In this document: positions 16,429-25,072 of the stretch, piece after piece | Layout of the letters: each line of letters begins with the position of its first letter | How positions within the stretch are numbered: the stretch's first letter is position 1 | Source: Allobosea lathyri | GTDB lineage: Bacteria > Pseudomonadota > Alphaproteobacteria > Rhizobiales > Beijerinckiaceae | Reading direction: 5' to 3' | NCBI RefSeq assembly: GCF_900108245.1 | Contig: NZ_FNUY01000011.1 | Location: 1-64,000, forward strand | Length of the DNA: 64,000 bases | Made by a program: the position numbers and the translations under genes | The notes under the pieces: model-generated | Told to the model about the DNA's origin: nothing | The model's database searches: none | The model's input: the letters and a program-made list of their open reading frames with translations, nothing else

Positions 16429-16461
16429 AGTCGTTTTGCTGCAGTCGTTTTGCTGCAGTCG
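16429..16461. repeat. 14-bp tandem repeat (2.4 copies) upstream of the DUF1269 gene
   Basis: AGTCGTTTTGCTGC at 16429-16442 and 16443-16456, followed by a partial third copy AGTCG. It lies 23 bases before the downstream start codon, so copy number change could alter the leader. Confidence 0.75.
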
Positions 16462-16483
16462 CCCTTTGCAACGGAGTGTCGCC

Positions 16484-17038
16484 ATGTCCGATCTCGTCGT
16501 CATCGTCTATCCGACCGAGGCCCGCGCCGAGGAAATGCGCCAGAAGGTGATCTCGCTGCAGAAGGATTACCTGATCGAGATCAGCGACGCGGCCATCGCC
16601 GTGATGCATGAAGGCGGCAAGATCAAGCTGAACCAGCTGCTCAACACGACCGCGATGGGCGCGGCCTCGGGCGGCTTCTGGGGCCTGCTGATCGGCGCGA
16701 TCTTCCTGATGCCGGTATTCGGCGCAGCGATCGGCGCGGCATCGGGCGCGCTCGGCGGCGCCCTGACCGATTACGGCGTCAATGACGGCTTCATGAAGGA
16801 GCTCTCGGCCAGCCTGCAGCCGGGCAATGCCGCGCTCTTCGTGCTGATCAACAAGATGACCGGCGACAAGGTTCTCGAAGCGATCAAGGGCACCGGCGGC
16901 GTGGTGCTGAAGACCTCGCTCGACCACACCCGCGAGCAGGCCCTGCGCGATGCGCTGGCCGCGACGACGACGAGCCCGGCGGCGACGCCTGCTGCACCGG
17001 CGGCTGAAGGCACTGGTGCGCCCGCGCCGATCGGCTGA
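16484..17038 (+). CDS. DUF1269 family membrane-associated protein
   Basis: 184 residues. The N terminus MSDLVVIVYPTEARAEEMR and the central glycine-rich hydrophobic segment (GAASGGFWGLLIGAIFLMP, then AAIGAASGALGGALTDYGV, residues ~58-104) match DUF1269, whose function is unknown. The C-terminal tail is Ala/Pro/Thr-rich. The start at 16484 follows ACGGAG; an upstream ATG (16412) would translate the tandem repeat. It stands alone between an MFS gene and dapD on the other strand. Confidence 0.82.
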   Translation: MSDLVVIVYPTEARAEEMRQKVISLQKDYLIEISDAAIAVMHEGGKIKLNQLLNTTAMGAASGGFWGLLIGAIFLMPVFGAAIGAASGALGGALTDYGVNDGFMKELSASLQPGNAALFVLINKMTGDKVLEAIKGTGGVVLKTSLDHTREQALRDALAATTTSPAATPAAPAAEGTGAPAPIG

Positions 17039-17058
17039 GGGCTTCACAGCATCAAGCG

Positions 17059-17157
17059 CGTCATCCTGGCCGCAGCGAAGCGGAGCGCCGGGATCCATCG
17101 GAGGGCATGGCCCTTTATGATGGATCCCGGGACGCCCTGCGGGCGCCCAGGATGACG
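17059..17157. repeat. Palindromic intergenic repeat, family A, copy 2
   Basis: Arms CGTCATCCTGG...GGATCCATC and GATGGATCCCGG...CCAGGATGACG. It sits between the convergent DUF1269 gene and dapD, where it could act as a bidirectional transcription end. Confidence 0.85.
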
Positions 17158-17169
17158 TCCCAAGTTCGA

Positions 17170-18012
17170 TCAGTCCCGCAGCAGCTCGTTGATGCCGGTC
17201 TTGGCGCGGGTCTGGGCGTCGACGGTCTTCACGATCACCGCGCAATAGAGCGAGGGGCCGGGCGTGCCGTCGTTCAGCGGCTTGCCGGGCAGCGAGCCCG
17301 AGACGACCACCGAATAGGGCGGCACCTTGCCGATATGGACCTGGCCCGTGGCGCGGTCGACGATCTTGGTCGAGGCCGAGATGAACACGCCCATCGAGAT
17401 CACCGAGCCCTCGCCGACGATGACGCCCTCGACCACCTCGGAGCGCGCGCCGACGAAGCAGTTGTCCTCGATGATGGTCGGGTTGGCCTGCAGCGGCTCG
17501 AGCACGCCGCCAATGCCGACGCCGCCGGACAGATGGACGTTCTTGCCGATCTGCGCGCAGGAGCCGACCGTCGCCCAGGTGTCGACCATCGTGCCTGAAT
17601 CGACGAAAGCGCCGATATTCACGAAGGACGGCATCAGCACGACATTGGGGGCGATGAAGGAGCCCTTGCGCGCGGCGGCCGGCGGCACGACGCGGAAGCC
17701 GGCGGCGCGGAAGCGATTCTCGCCCCAGCCCTCGAATTTCGAGGGCACCTTGTCCCAGAACACGCCCTCGCCGGGGCCATTCGCCATGATCTGGTTGTCG
17801 GTCAGGCGGAACGAGAGCAGCACGGCCTTCTTCAGCCATTGATGCGTGACCCATTCGCCGTCGACCTTCTCGGCGACGCGCGCCTGGCCGGCGTCGAGCA
17901 TCTCGATGACCTGCTCGACGGCCTCGCGGACGGCCCCCTTGGTGTTGATGCCGATCTCGGCCCGGGCTTCCCAGGCAGCGTCGATGGTGGCGGCGAGATC
18001 GGTCAAGGACAT
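17170..18012 (-). CDS. dapD: 2,3,4,5-tetrahydropyridine-2,6-dicarboxylate N-succinyltransferase
   Basis: Cytoplasmic enzyme of lysine/diaminopimelate biosynthesis that transfers succinyl from succinyl-CoA to tetrahydrodipicolinate. 280 residues from MSLTDLAATIDAAWE, the usual DapD length; a longer frame to 18099 is not conserved. The N-terminal helical domain is followed by left-handed beta-helix hexapeptide repeats (GAFVDSGTMVDTWATVGSCA, GKNVHLSGGVGIGGV, IIEDNCFVGARSEV, VEGVIVGEGSVISMGVFIS). The C terminus ends TGINELLRD. It stands alone on the minus strand between a family A and a family B repeat. Confidence 0.95.
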   Translation of the reverse strand: MSLTDLAATIDAAWEARAEIGINTKGAVREAVEQVIEMLDAGQARVAEKVDGEWVTHQWLKKAVLLSFRLTDNQIMANGPGEGVFWDKVPSKFEGWGENRFRAAGFRVVPPAAARKGSFIAPNVVLMPSFVNIGAFVDSGTMVDTWATVGSCAQIGKNVHLSGGVGIGGVLEPLQANPTIIEDNCFVGARSEVVEGVIVGEGSVISMGVFISASTKIVDRATGQVHIGKVPPYSVVVSGSLPGKPLNDGTPGPSLYCAVIVKTVDAQTRAKTGINELLRD

Positions 18013-18092
18013 GGCAGCGCTCCGGCGGTCGCGAAAAGTCGCGCGAGCGATGGCGGATGAGGAGGGCGCCGTCAAGGTTGGCGAGCGCTGGA

Positions 18093-18170
18093 GCGTCATT
18101 GCGAGCGTAGCGAAGCAATCCAGATGCAGCGCTCTACGAAATTGGATTGCTTCGCTACGCTCGCAATGAC
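18093..18170. repeat. Palindromic intergenic repeat, family B, copy 2
   Basis: Near-perfect inverted repeat with arms CGTCATTGCGAGCGTAGCGA...TCGCTACGCTCGCAATGACG. It lies between divergent dapD and the amidohydrolase, close to both promoters. Confidence 0.88.
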
Positions 18171-18209
18171 GTAAGAGGCATTGTCGCTCGCCTCACAAGG
18201 ACCCGGCTC

Positions 18210-19544
18210 ATGCGTCTCTGGCTCAAAAACCCGCTTGGCATCGTCGCAGAGAACGCCGGCGGCGGCGTCGTCATCGACGGTTCCGTGGTCGTCGAATGCG
18301 TCGCCTCGGGCGCAACGCCTGCCCTCCCCGTCGACGAGACCTTCGATGCCTCGCAGCATGTCGTGCTGCCCGGGCTGATCAACACCCACCACCATTTCTA
18401 CCAGACGCTGACCCGGGCCCATCCGGCCGCGATCGACCGCGAGCTCTTTCCCTGGCTGACCGCGCTCTATCCGCTCTGGGCGCGGCTGACCCCGGACGAT
18501 CTCAGGCTGGCGATCCGCGTCGCGCTGACGGAACTGCTGCTATCGGGCTGCACCACGGCGGCCGACCACCACTACCTTTATCCCAAAGGGCTGGAGAATG
18601 CGGTCGATATCGCTGTCGAGGAGGCCCGCGCGCTCGGTCTCCGCGCCACGATCTCGCGCGGTTCGATGAACCTGTCGCAGAAAGATGGCGGCCTGCCTCC
18701 GGACAGCGTGGTTCAGGACGAGGACACGATCCTCGCCGACAGCGAACGGGTGCTGAACCTGTTCCACGATCCTGCGCCCGGCAGCATGATCCAGATCGCG
18801 CTCGCGCCCTGCTCGCCCTTCTCGGTGACGCCGTCGCTGATGGCGAAAAGCGCCGAACTCGCGGCGCGCTTCGACGCCCCGCTGCACACCCATCTGGCGG
18901 AAACAAAAGACGAGGACGCCTATTGCCTTGAGGTTTATGGCAAGCGCCCGCTCGACCTGCTCGAGGAGACCGGCTGGATGCGGCCAAAAACCTGGCTGGC
19001 GCATGGCGTGCATTTCTCCTGCGAGGAATGCGAGCGGCTCGGCCGGGCCGGCGTCGGTGTCTGCCACTGCCCGACATCGAACGGTGTACTCGCCTCGGGC
19101 TTCTGCCGCACGCGGGAATTGGAGGCTTCGGGCGCGCCGCTGGGGCTGGGTGTCGACGGCTCGGCCAGCAATGACGGCTCGAACCTGATGGAAGAGCTGC
19201 GCCACGCGCTCCTGATCAACCGGCTGCGCTATGAGAGCGCCACTGCCGTGACGGCCCGCGACGTCATCCGCTGGGCGACGGAGGGCTCGGCGCGCTGCCT
19301 CGGCCGCTCGGATATCGGCATGATCGCGCCGGGCATGCAGGCCGATCTCGCCTTGTTCAAGCTCGACGAATTGCGGTTTTCGGGCGCGCATGATCCCGTC
19401 GCGGCGCTGATCCTCTGCGGCGCCAATCGGGCCGACCGGGTGATGGTCGCGGGGCGTTGGCGCGTCATCGACGGCGCCGTGCCCGGGCTTGATGTCGCCG
19501 CGCTCAGGCTGGCGCATGGAGCGGCCTCGCGCCGCTACGCGTGA
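18210..19544 (+). CDS. 8-oxoguanine deaminase-like amidohydrolase
   Basis: 444 residues from the ATG at 18210 with ACAAGGA upstream; the frame back to 18147 runs through a palindromic repeat. Metal-dependent TIM-barrel amidohydrolase signs are LPGLINTHHHFYQTLTRAHP (HxH on strand 1), APLHTHLAETKDED, TWLAHGVHFS and the strand-8 Asp in GLGVDGSASNDG. The TRAHPAAIDRELFPWLTALYP region resembles the 8-oxoguanine deaminase / hydroxydechloroatrazine hydrolase branch. 8-oxoguanine deaminases convert 8-oxoguanine to uric acid. No purine catabolism genes adjoin it, so the exact substrate is inferred from similarity alone. Confidence 0.85.
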   Translation: MRLWLKNPLGIVAENAGGGVVIDGSVVVECVASGATPALPVDETFDASQHVVLPGLINTHHHFYQTLTRAHPAAIDRELFPWLTALYPLWARLTPDDLRLAIRVALTELLLSGCTTAADHHYLYPKGLENAVDIAVEEARALGLRATISRGSMNLSQKDGGLPPDSVVQDEDTILADSERVLNLFHDPAPGSMIQIALAPCSPFSVTPSLMAKSAELAARFDAPLHTHLAETKDEDAYCLEVYGKRPLDLLEETGWMRPKTWLAHGVHFSCEECERLGRAGVGVCHCPTSNGVLASGFCRTRELEASGAPLGLGVDGSASNDGSNLMEELRHALLINRLRYESATAVTARDVIRWATEGSARCLGRSDIGMIAPGMQADLALFKLDELRFSGAHDPVAALILCGANRADRVMVAGRWRVIDGAVPGLDVAALRLAHGAASRRYA

Positions 19545-19639
19545 GGTGTATTCTGCGCGCTTGCCGTTTCCGCAATCTCGACGCATTTGCGGCCTTGGTT
19601 CGTATTCCAAGCGATGCCGAGCTGTGAAGGATCCGCCAT

Positions 19640-19891
19640 ATGAAAATCGCGACGATTGCCATTCTGGCCCTGGCGGTCACAGCCGGCGGCTGCATCACGA
19701 TCGAGGAGCGGCGCGCGCTCGATGTCGAGCAGTGCCGCGGCTACGGCTTCCGCACCGGGACGGATGCCTTCGCGCAGTGCCTGCAGGCGATCGACCTCGA
19801 CCGCGCCGACAGCCGCCGGGCCTATGCCTATCGCGATTTCGGCGGCCCTTATGGCGGCTACGGTTTTGGTTACGGCTACCGGCGCTGGTGA
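19640..19891 (+). CDS. Small Gly/Tyr-rich lipoprotein (83 aa)
   Basis: MKIATIAILALAVTAGGC is a lipoprotein signal with the lipobox ending at Cys18, so the mature protein should be lipid-anchored at a membrane. The mature part has two further cysteines (EQCRGYGF and FAQCLQAI), spaced to form a disulfide. The tail is Tyr/Gly/Arg-rich (GGPYGGYGFGYGYRRW). No family was recognised. GAAGGATC upstream serves as ribosome site. It appears to be a single-gene unit. Confidence 0.7.
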   Translation: MKIATIAILALAVTAGGCITIEERRALDVEQCRGYGFRTGTDAFAQCLQAIDLDRADSRRAYAYRDFGGPYGGYGFGYGYRRW

Positions 19892-19967
19892 GCGAGGCCA
19901 GCGCTTCGGAACGGACGCCGTATCTATCCCGAGGATGCCTGAACATCGATCGCAAGCGCTCCGGCAT

Positions 19968-19993
19968 GGATCCCGGGTCAAGCCCGGGATGAC
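19968..19993. repeat. Partial palindromic repeat, family A (right arm)
   Basis: Half element TGGATCCCGGGTCAAGCCCG followed by GGATGAC, matching the right arm of copy 8 (60898-61001). The left arm is missing. Confidence 0.6.
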
Positions 19994-20061
19994 CCGGTGT
20001 TTCCCTGGGAAATAAGCAGATTCTAGTGCGGTGTTCCGGTTCTCGTTTTCGCGACTCTGCT

Positions 20062-20583
20062 CTATTGCCCGTCCTCGCCTTCTGAAGCGGGCCTGAAGTC
20101 GCGCAGTTCCGGCAATCGGGCATGAAGCCGGCGCAGAAAGCCGGTGAACTGCGCGCGCTCCGCCGCCGTGAAGCCTTCGAGGATCATCTGCTCGCGCGCC
20201 GTCGCCAGCGCGATCAGCTTGTCGTGCAGCGCGTAGCCGCTTGCCGTCAGTTCGAGGACCTGCCGGCGCCCATCGCGGAAATCGGCGCTTTCCCTGATAT
20301 GGCCGGCCGCAACCAGCGAGGCGACACTGCGGCTGACGGCGCCCTTGTCGAGGCCGATGACCTCGCAGATGCGCTGGGCGGCGATCGCCGGCTCGATCGC
20401 GAGTTGCGACATCACGCGCCATTCGGTGACGCCGACGCCGAAGCGCTCCAGATAGAGCCGCGACGAGCTGCGCGACCAGGTGTTGGAGATCGCAGTCAGG
20501 AAATAGGGGACATAGCCGCCGAGATCGAGAACATCGCGCTCGTCACGCTGGCCTTCGCTCTTGTGACGCTTGGTCGACGGCAT
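20062..20583 (-). CDS. MarR-family transcriptional regulator
   Basis: 173-residue winged-helix regulator. PYFLTAISNTWSRSSSRLYLE forms the dimer helix, FGVGVTEWRVMSQLA begins the DNA-binding domain, and the recognition helix lies in ICEVIGLDKGAVSRSVASLV near residues 73-92. The wing FRDGRRQVLELT follows. The C-terminal helix contributes dimerisation. It is flanked by a lipoprotein gene in convergent orientation and, upstream, by a large family C repeat, so the target gene is not obvious from position. Confidence 0.87.
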   Translation of the reverse strand: MPSTKRHKSEGQRDERDVLDLGGYVPYFLTAISNTWSRSSSRLYLERFGVGVTEWRVMSQLAIEPAIAAQRICEVIGLDKGAVSRSVASLVAAGHIRESADFRDGRRQVLELTASGYALHDKLIALATAREQMILEGFTAAERAQFTGFLRRLHARLPELRDFRPASEGEDGQ

Positions 20584-20676
20584 AGCGCATCCCGGACTTC
20601 AACGCCGCCATTTCACATGAGCCCGACATAGCCGGCAAGGCAGGACATGGACCCTCAGAGAACCGATTGAGAATTG

Positions 20677-20817
20677 AGCCCTCATCCTGAGGAGGCCCGA
20701 AAGGGCCGTCTCGAAGGATGCTCCAGATGTCCGTGGAACCTCTTGGAGCATCTTTCGAGATCTGGAGCATCCTTCGAGACGCCATTCCCAAGGGAATGGC
20801 TCCTCAGGATGAGGGCT
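20677..20817. repeat. Palindromic intergenic repeat, family C, copy 2 (with internal duplication)
   Basis: Outer arms AGCCCTCATCCTGAGGAG...CTCCTCAGGATGAGGGCT. The inner CATCCTTCGAGACG arm is present and a degenerate second copy (CATCTTTCGAGATC) lies just before it, so this copy carries a partial tandem duplication. Confidence 0.85.
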
Positions 20818-20839
20818 GAGGGATGGTCAATTGTCTTTA

Positions 20840-21604
20840 TCAGGCCGGGCGGTTCCTGCGGAGCAGATAGACATCCATGATCCAGCCATGCCGCTGGCGC
20901 GCCTGCGCCCTTGTGGCCTCGATCTCGGCCATCACCTCGGTCAGCCGGCCGGAGATGAGGAGTTCGTCGGGGGTTCCGAGATAGGCGCCCCAATAGATAT
21001 CGAGCTCCGCGCTCGCGACATGCCTGAAGGTCTGGTCGCCATCGAGCATGACGACGACGCTATCCTGGTCGGCCGGGAAGCCATCGGCCAGTTTGCGCCC
21101 GGTGGTGATCAGTACGGGTTCGCCGATGCGATTCAGCGCGATGCGGTGCCGCGCCGCAAGCACCTGCACGCTGCTGATACCGGGGATGACCTCGTAGTCG
21201 AGGGCAAAGCCGCTGGCGCGGATGCGCTCGACGATCCGCAGCGTGCTGTCGTAAAGCGCCGGATCGCCCCAGACGAGCAGCGCGCCGCATTGGCCCTCGG
21301 CCAGTTCCTCACTGAACAGGCGCTGATAGCTCGCGGCGATCCGCGCATGCCAGTCATCGACGCTGCCGCGATAATCGGAGCCGGCCGGGGCGCGCTGCGG
21401 AATCGCGACCGTGACCGTGCGATAGTCGGGATTGCGGATGAAGCGATCGCAAATCCGGCGGCGCAGCTGCTGGAGCGCGGCCTTCTCGGTGCCCTTGTCG
21501 GGCATGAACAGCACATCGGCCCGGTTGAGCGCCTCGATGGCCTGAACCGTCATGTGGTCGGGATTACCGGCACCGATGCCGATGATCAGGATGTTGCGCA
21601 TCAT
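20840..21604 (-). CDS. cobF: Precorrin-6A synthase (deacetylating)
   Basis: 254-residue cytoplasmic SAM-dependent methyltransferase of aerobic cobalamin synthesis; it methylates C-1 of precorrin-5 and releases acetate to give precorrin-6A. N-terminal ILIIGIGAGNPDHMTVQAIEAL is the tetrapyrrole methylase loop. ALLVWGDPALYDSTLRIVE and YEVIPGISSVQVLAARH are family motifs, and the C-terminal part (YWGAYLGTPDELLISGRL) is typical of CobF rather than other Cob methylases. No other cob gene lies in the window, so it is a stand-alone member. Two ATGs (21604, 21601) can serve as start. Confidence 0.9.
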   Translation of the reverse strand: MMRNILIIGIGAGNPDHMTVQAIEALNRADVLFMPDKGTEKAALQQLRRRICDRFIRNPDYRTVTVAIPQRAPAGSDYRGSVDDWHARIAASYQRLFSEELAEGQCGALLVWGDPALYDSTLRIVERIRASGFALDYEVIPGISSVQVLAARHRIALNRIGEPVLITTGRKLADGFPADQDSVVVMLDGDQTFRHVASAELDIYWGAYLGTPDELLISGRLTEVMAEIEATRAQARQRHGWIMDVYLLRRNRPA

Positions 21605-21682
21605 GCCTCGCGATCCGGGCGCTGCCCGTCAGTCGTCGCGGCATAGCATGTCATCACCGGGAAGGGAGAGGCACGACCTGCT

Positions 21683-22015
21683 TCAAGCGCGCCCCTGAAC
21701 CTCGATACGCAGGAGATCGATGCCCGGGGCCGGCGCGGCGGTGGCCGCGAGCGCGGCCTGCATCGCGGCGATGTCAGCAAGCGGGCTCGGCTGCCAGCCG
21801 CAGGGGCAGGACCGGTCGCCCTGATGCGCATCGGCCACTTCGCGATAGACCGATCCGACCGCCTCGGCCATCAGCTCGATCACCGCCAGCGGCGAAAGCT
21901 GGGTGCCGTGCAGCGCCTTGCAGAAGGCGACCATGACGGTATCGCGGATATCGCTGCGGATCGTGTCCCAGGGCTCGGGCGCGTGGGGCTCCCGCATATC
22001 GGCTTCAGGCGGCAC
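21683..22015 (-). CDS. Hypothetical protein (about 110 aa), coupled to the upstream gene
   Basis: The frame opens with GTG at 22015, overlapping the end of the upstream gene by 11 bases; an ATG at 21997 is an alternative start. The middle reads VMVAFCKALHGTQLSPLAVIELMAEAVGS (helical), then CPCGWQPSPL with a close Cys pair that might bind a metal. No family was recognised. The pair with the 22005-22253 gene is compact and on the same strand as cobF, with 78 bases between, so co-transcription with cobF is possible. Confidence 0.55.
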   Translation of the reverse strand: MPPEADMREPHAPEPWDTIRSDIRDTVMVAFCKALHGTQLSPLAVIELMAEAVGSVYREVADAHQGDRSCPCGWQPSPLADIAAMQAALAATAAPAPGIDLLRIEVQGRA

Positions 22016-22253
22016 GGCTTGTCTCCAGCGTTGAGCGCCTGGCCTCGGGCAACGCCACGGCCATCAGGTCGATGAGCCGCTGCATCCGGGGCGGCAGCGC
22101 CAAGCTGGCCGCGATATCGGCCGGGCCCTTTGCAAGCGCAATCGCGCGGCGCAGTTCCAGCCGGCTGGCCTGGGTGCGGACGACCTCGCGAATGATGATC
22201 TCGTCGATCCGGCCGATCGCCGCCGCGACGTCCGCCTCTGTGATCCCGCCCAT
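22005..22253 (-). CDS. Hypothetical small helical protein (82 aa)
   Basis: The start at 22253 (MGGITEADVAAAIGRIDE) is supported by GGAGG eight bases upstream. The sequence is mostly helical (IDEIIIREVVRTQASRLELR, then MQRLIDLMAVALPEARR). No known domain. It overlaps the next gene by 11 bases, indicating translational coupling. The AT-rich stretch at 22320-22365 just upstream may hold the promoter of this three-gene unit. Confidence 0.55.
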   Translation of the reverse strand: MGGITEADVAAAIGRIDEIIIREVVRTQASRLELRRAIALAKGPADIAASLALPPRMQRLIDLMAVALPEARRSTLETSRAA

Positions 22254-22366
22254 CCCGCCACCTCCGTCCGCGTTGATTCTCCAGACCAAGCGGACAGATA
22301 GGCGCGAGCGTCGCCCTGTACAAGTATTTGTTTTTATTAGATAAATAGAATTATTCGAATGTAGCC

Positions 22367-23146
22367 TTAGAACGAACGGACAATCTCCAGCCGCGCGCCA
22401 TGGGCGAGCCCGCGATCGAGCACCTTGTCCGACGGGCCGTAAAAGGAGATCGCATAGGCGCCCTGGCCGCGCCTGCCGAGATGGCGCGTCAGGCCTTCGC
22501 AGGCCTCGGCGCGCCCCTCCGCCAGCGACAAGGTCTGGCGTTCCAGCCGGAACTGCACGAGACCGAAGCCCAGGCCGGGCACGCCGCCGCTGGACGCAGG
22601 CGCCACGCCAAGCAAGGTGCGATAGCGCGCCGTCGAGACGGCGAGATCACGCACCGCCACGGTCACGCCCGCGACGCCAGTCACGCCGTTGGCATGGCGG
22701 CGCGCAGCGCCTTCGGGCACGCGCAGGGCACGCGGCGTGACATCCTCGACGAGGAAGGGGATATCGGGCTCGGGCGGCCGGGCCGAGCGCCAGGCGAGGC
22801 GCACGCCATCGGGCTGCAGACGCGCCCCATCGATCGGCCCCTCGATCTCGATGCCTCCAGCGCGGGCGCGGGCAAGCCCCTCGTCGAGACTGTCCGGCAG
22901 CAGGGCGTAATCAACCAATCCGCTGCCGGCCTGGTCGAGCACGCGCCACCAGCGGAAATCCGGCACCGGGCGGGAGAAGGCGATGATCTCCAGATAAGCG
23001 CCATCCTCGAAGGCGACCAGCGCATTGCACGAGCCGCGCGGATGCTCGCCGCCCTCAAGCACGGTGAAGCCTAGGGTCTCGTAATCCGCAACCGCCTGAT
23101 CGAGATCGGTGACGGCGATGACGATGTGATCGATGGACAGCGGCAT
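22367..23146 (-). CDS. VOC / glyoxalase-like domain protein
   Basis: 259 residues from the ATG at 23146 with CGGAGAT upstream. Two VOC halves are visible: SIDHIVIAVTDLDQAVADYE at residues 2-21 and GVTVAVRDLAVSTARYRTLL near 168-187. The first half resembles the glyoxalase_3-like domain (RGSCNALVAFEDGAYLEIIAF). The family includes ring-cleaving dioxygenases and isomerases, but no catalytic assignment is possible. The nitroreductase gene lies 57 bases upstream on the same strand and the two may be co-transcribed. Confidence 0.8.
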   Translation of the reverse strand: MPLSIDHIVIAVTDLDQAVADYETLGFTVLEGGEHPRGSCNALVAFEDGAYLEIIAFSRPVPDFRWWRVLDQAGSGLVDYALLPDSLDEGLARARAGGIEIEGPIDGARLQPDGVRLAWRSARPPEPDIPFLVEDVTPRALRVPEGAARRHANGVTGVAGVTVAVRDLAVSTARYRTLLGVAPASSGGVPGLGFGLVQFRLERQTLSLAEGRAEACEGLTRHLGRRGQGAYAISFYGPSDKVLDRGLAHGARLEIVRSF

Positions 23147-23203
23147 TGGATCTCCGGTCACGCTGAACGTGGCATGGCGCGTCAAGGACGGAAAGCGGCG
23201 ATA

Positions 23204-23806
23204 TCAAGCCGCCGGAAACGCGCCTTCGAAGGTCGTCGCCGTGATCGGATTGCGCTGGCTCGGCGTCTCGCGCGCCCGCATCGCTTCCGGCAGTTGATCC
23301 TTGTCGCCGGGCTTGCCGATCGCGATGGCGGCCTCGACGCGATAGCCGGCGGGCACGTTGAGTTCCGTCACGGCGCGCTCGCGGTCGAAGCCGGCCATGC
23401 CATGCGCCTGCCAGCCCAGCCGGGTGGCCTGCAGAGCCAGGCTCGCCCAGGCCGCGCCGGCATCGAAGGAATGGCTGTGGGACGGGATTTCCTCGTCCTT
23501 TCCGGGGACCGCCATCGTCTCCTTGGAGACGACGATGATCAGGGCCGCGGCATTCTTCGCCCAGGACAGGTTGAACGGGTTGAAGAGGCCGAGCAGCCTG
23601 TCCCAATGGGCGGTGCCGCGCCTTGCATAGACGAAGCGCCAGGGCTGGGAATTATAGGAGGACGGCGCCCAGCGCGCCGCCTCGAACAGCACCTGAAGAT
23701 CGGCCTGCGAAATCAATTCGGGGGTGAAGGCGCGCGGCGACCAGCGCTCCAGGAAAATCGGATCGATCGCGTGATCCGCCGTGCGGCCGTTGGCGCTGGT
23801 CGTCAT
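23204..23806 (-). CDS. Nitroreductase family FMN-dependent oxidoreductase
   Basis: 200 residues from the ATG at 23806 with AGGACAG upstream; the frame to 23881 adds unlikely basic sequence. Typical features are FLERWSPRAFTPELIS (FMN-binding Arg-rich segment), LFEAARWAPSSYNSQPWRFV near residues 44-63, and ASLALQATRLGWQAHGMAGF. Such dimeric enzymes reduce nitroaromatics, quinones or enones with NAD(P)H; the native substrate is unknown. It is followed by a VOC protein. Confidence 0.88.
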   Translation of the reverse strand: MTTSANGRTADHAIDPIFLERWSPRAFTPELISQADLQVLFEAARWAPSSYNSQPWRFVYARRGTAHWDRLLGLFNPFNLSWAKNAAALIIVVSKETMAVPGKDEEIPSHSHSFDAGAAWASLALQATRLGWQAHGMAGFDRERAVTELNVPAGYRVEAAIAIGKPGDKDQLPEAMRARETPSQRNPITATTFEGAFPAA

Positions 23807-24169
23807 GGTTCGCTGTCCTGGTCGGAAAATGAGAGCGGCGCGGAGCCGTCGAATGAGGGGCCTGCAAGATCGAATTCGCATCAGGGATGGTCAAGGAAAC
23901 GGTTCACGCGAATAAGCGGCCAAGCCGGAAGGATCTGCTTCGCAGGACAGGTTTTGGAGCAGAACAGTGCTTTCGGGTGGATTTATCCCGTTTGCCGTCA
24001 CGTCTGCGTGAGTCGTTGGCGGGTGGAATTCGACCGTCCCTGAGTGCATTTGGTTAGCTTGGAACCACCGCGTCATGCTGGACATGCGGCGCGGTCAAAT
24101 GGCCTCGCGCGACGTTCCACACCGCCATGCGATCGGCTATCACGGCAGCATCGCAGGAACGGACGCAGC

Positions 24170-25045
24170 ATGATCGACCAGCACATTATCGGGTCAGAAA
24201 CCCTTTCGGCCACGATCAAGGCCGATGGCGCCGAGCTCATCAGCCTGTCGAACAAGGATGGCGAAGCACTCTGGCATGGCGGCCCGGAATGGCCGCGCCA
24301 TGCGCCGGTGCTGTTCCCGATCGTGGGGAAACTGACCGACGACACTTTGATTCATGAGGGCAAGGCCTATCGCCTGACCCAGCACGGCTTTGCCCGCGAC
24401 AGCCTGTTCGGCTGGGTCGAGCGCACGAAGACCCGCGCCGTGCTGCAGTTGCGCGAGAGCGCCGCCACGCTTGCCACCTATCCGTTCCGCTTCGTCCTGC
24501 AGATGATCTACGAAGTCGAGGGCACGACGTTGTCGGTGACGTCGCGGATCACGAATCCCGGCGATACTGTGCTGCCTTGCGGGATCGGCGCGCATCCGGC
24601 CTTCCGCTGGCCGCTGGCGGAGGGGGTGGCGCAGGAGGCGCATCTCCTCGCCTTCGAAAAGCCTGAGCCTGGACCGGGCCTCGGCGTGGCCGGCGGCCTG
24701 CTCGGCCCGGAAATCCCCCTGCCTTTCGACGGCACCGAATTGGCTCTAGCCCCCGCCCTCTTCACGAACGACGCAATCGTCATTCCCGCCGTCGAAAGCC
24801 GGTCGGCGCGCTTCGTCGCGCGCGACGCTGCGGGCGCGACGAAGCGCAGCCTCACCGTCGACTGGGACGGCTACAAGGACCTCGGCATCTGGTCGAAGCC
24901 GAGCGGGGCGCCGTTCCTGTGCATCGAGCCCTGGTTCAGCATGGCGAGCCCGATCGGCTGGCAGGGCGAGATCGTGGACAAGCCGGGCATTCTGCTGCTG
25001 CCGCCGGGACAGGCGCGCGACTTCGTCTGGCGGGTGACGCTGTAG
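24170..25045 (+). CDS. Aldose 1-epimerase (galactose mutarotase) family protein
   Basis: 291 residues from ATG 24170, preceded by a CAGGAACGGA ribosome site; the frame back to 24044 is not conserved. Features are LISLSNKDGEALWHGGPEWP, a RLTQHGFARDSLFGW segment holding the conserved His, NPGDTVLPCGIGAHPAFRWP with the second His, and the C-terminal CIEPWFSMASP. This is the LacX-like subgroup of mutarotases, which interconvert sugar anomers. It lies just upstream of, but convergent with, the DUF1537/RuBisCO-like catabolic operon. Confidence 0.87.
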   Translation: MIDQHIIGSETLSATIKADGAELISLSNKDGEALWHGGPEWPRHAPVLFPIVGKLTDDTLIHEGKAYRLTQHGFARDSLFGWVERTKTRAVLQLRESAATLATYPFRFVLQMIYEVEGTTLSVTSRITNPGDTVLPCGIGAHPAFRWPLAEGVAQEAHLLAFEKPEPGPGLGVAGGLLGPEIPLPFDGTELALAPALFTNDAIVIPAVESRSARFVARDAAGATKRSLTVDWDGYKDLGIWSKPSGAPFLCIEPWFSMASPIGWQGEIVDKPGILLLPPGQARDFVWRVTL

Positions 25046-25072
25046 GGGTTCTGTCTGGGCTCGGAAACACCG

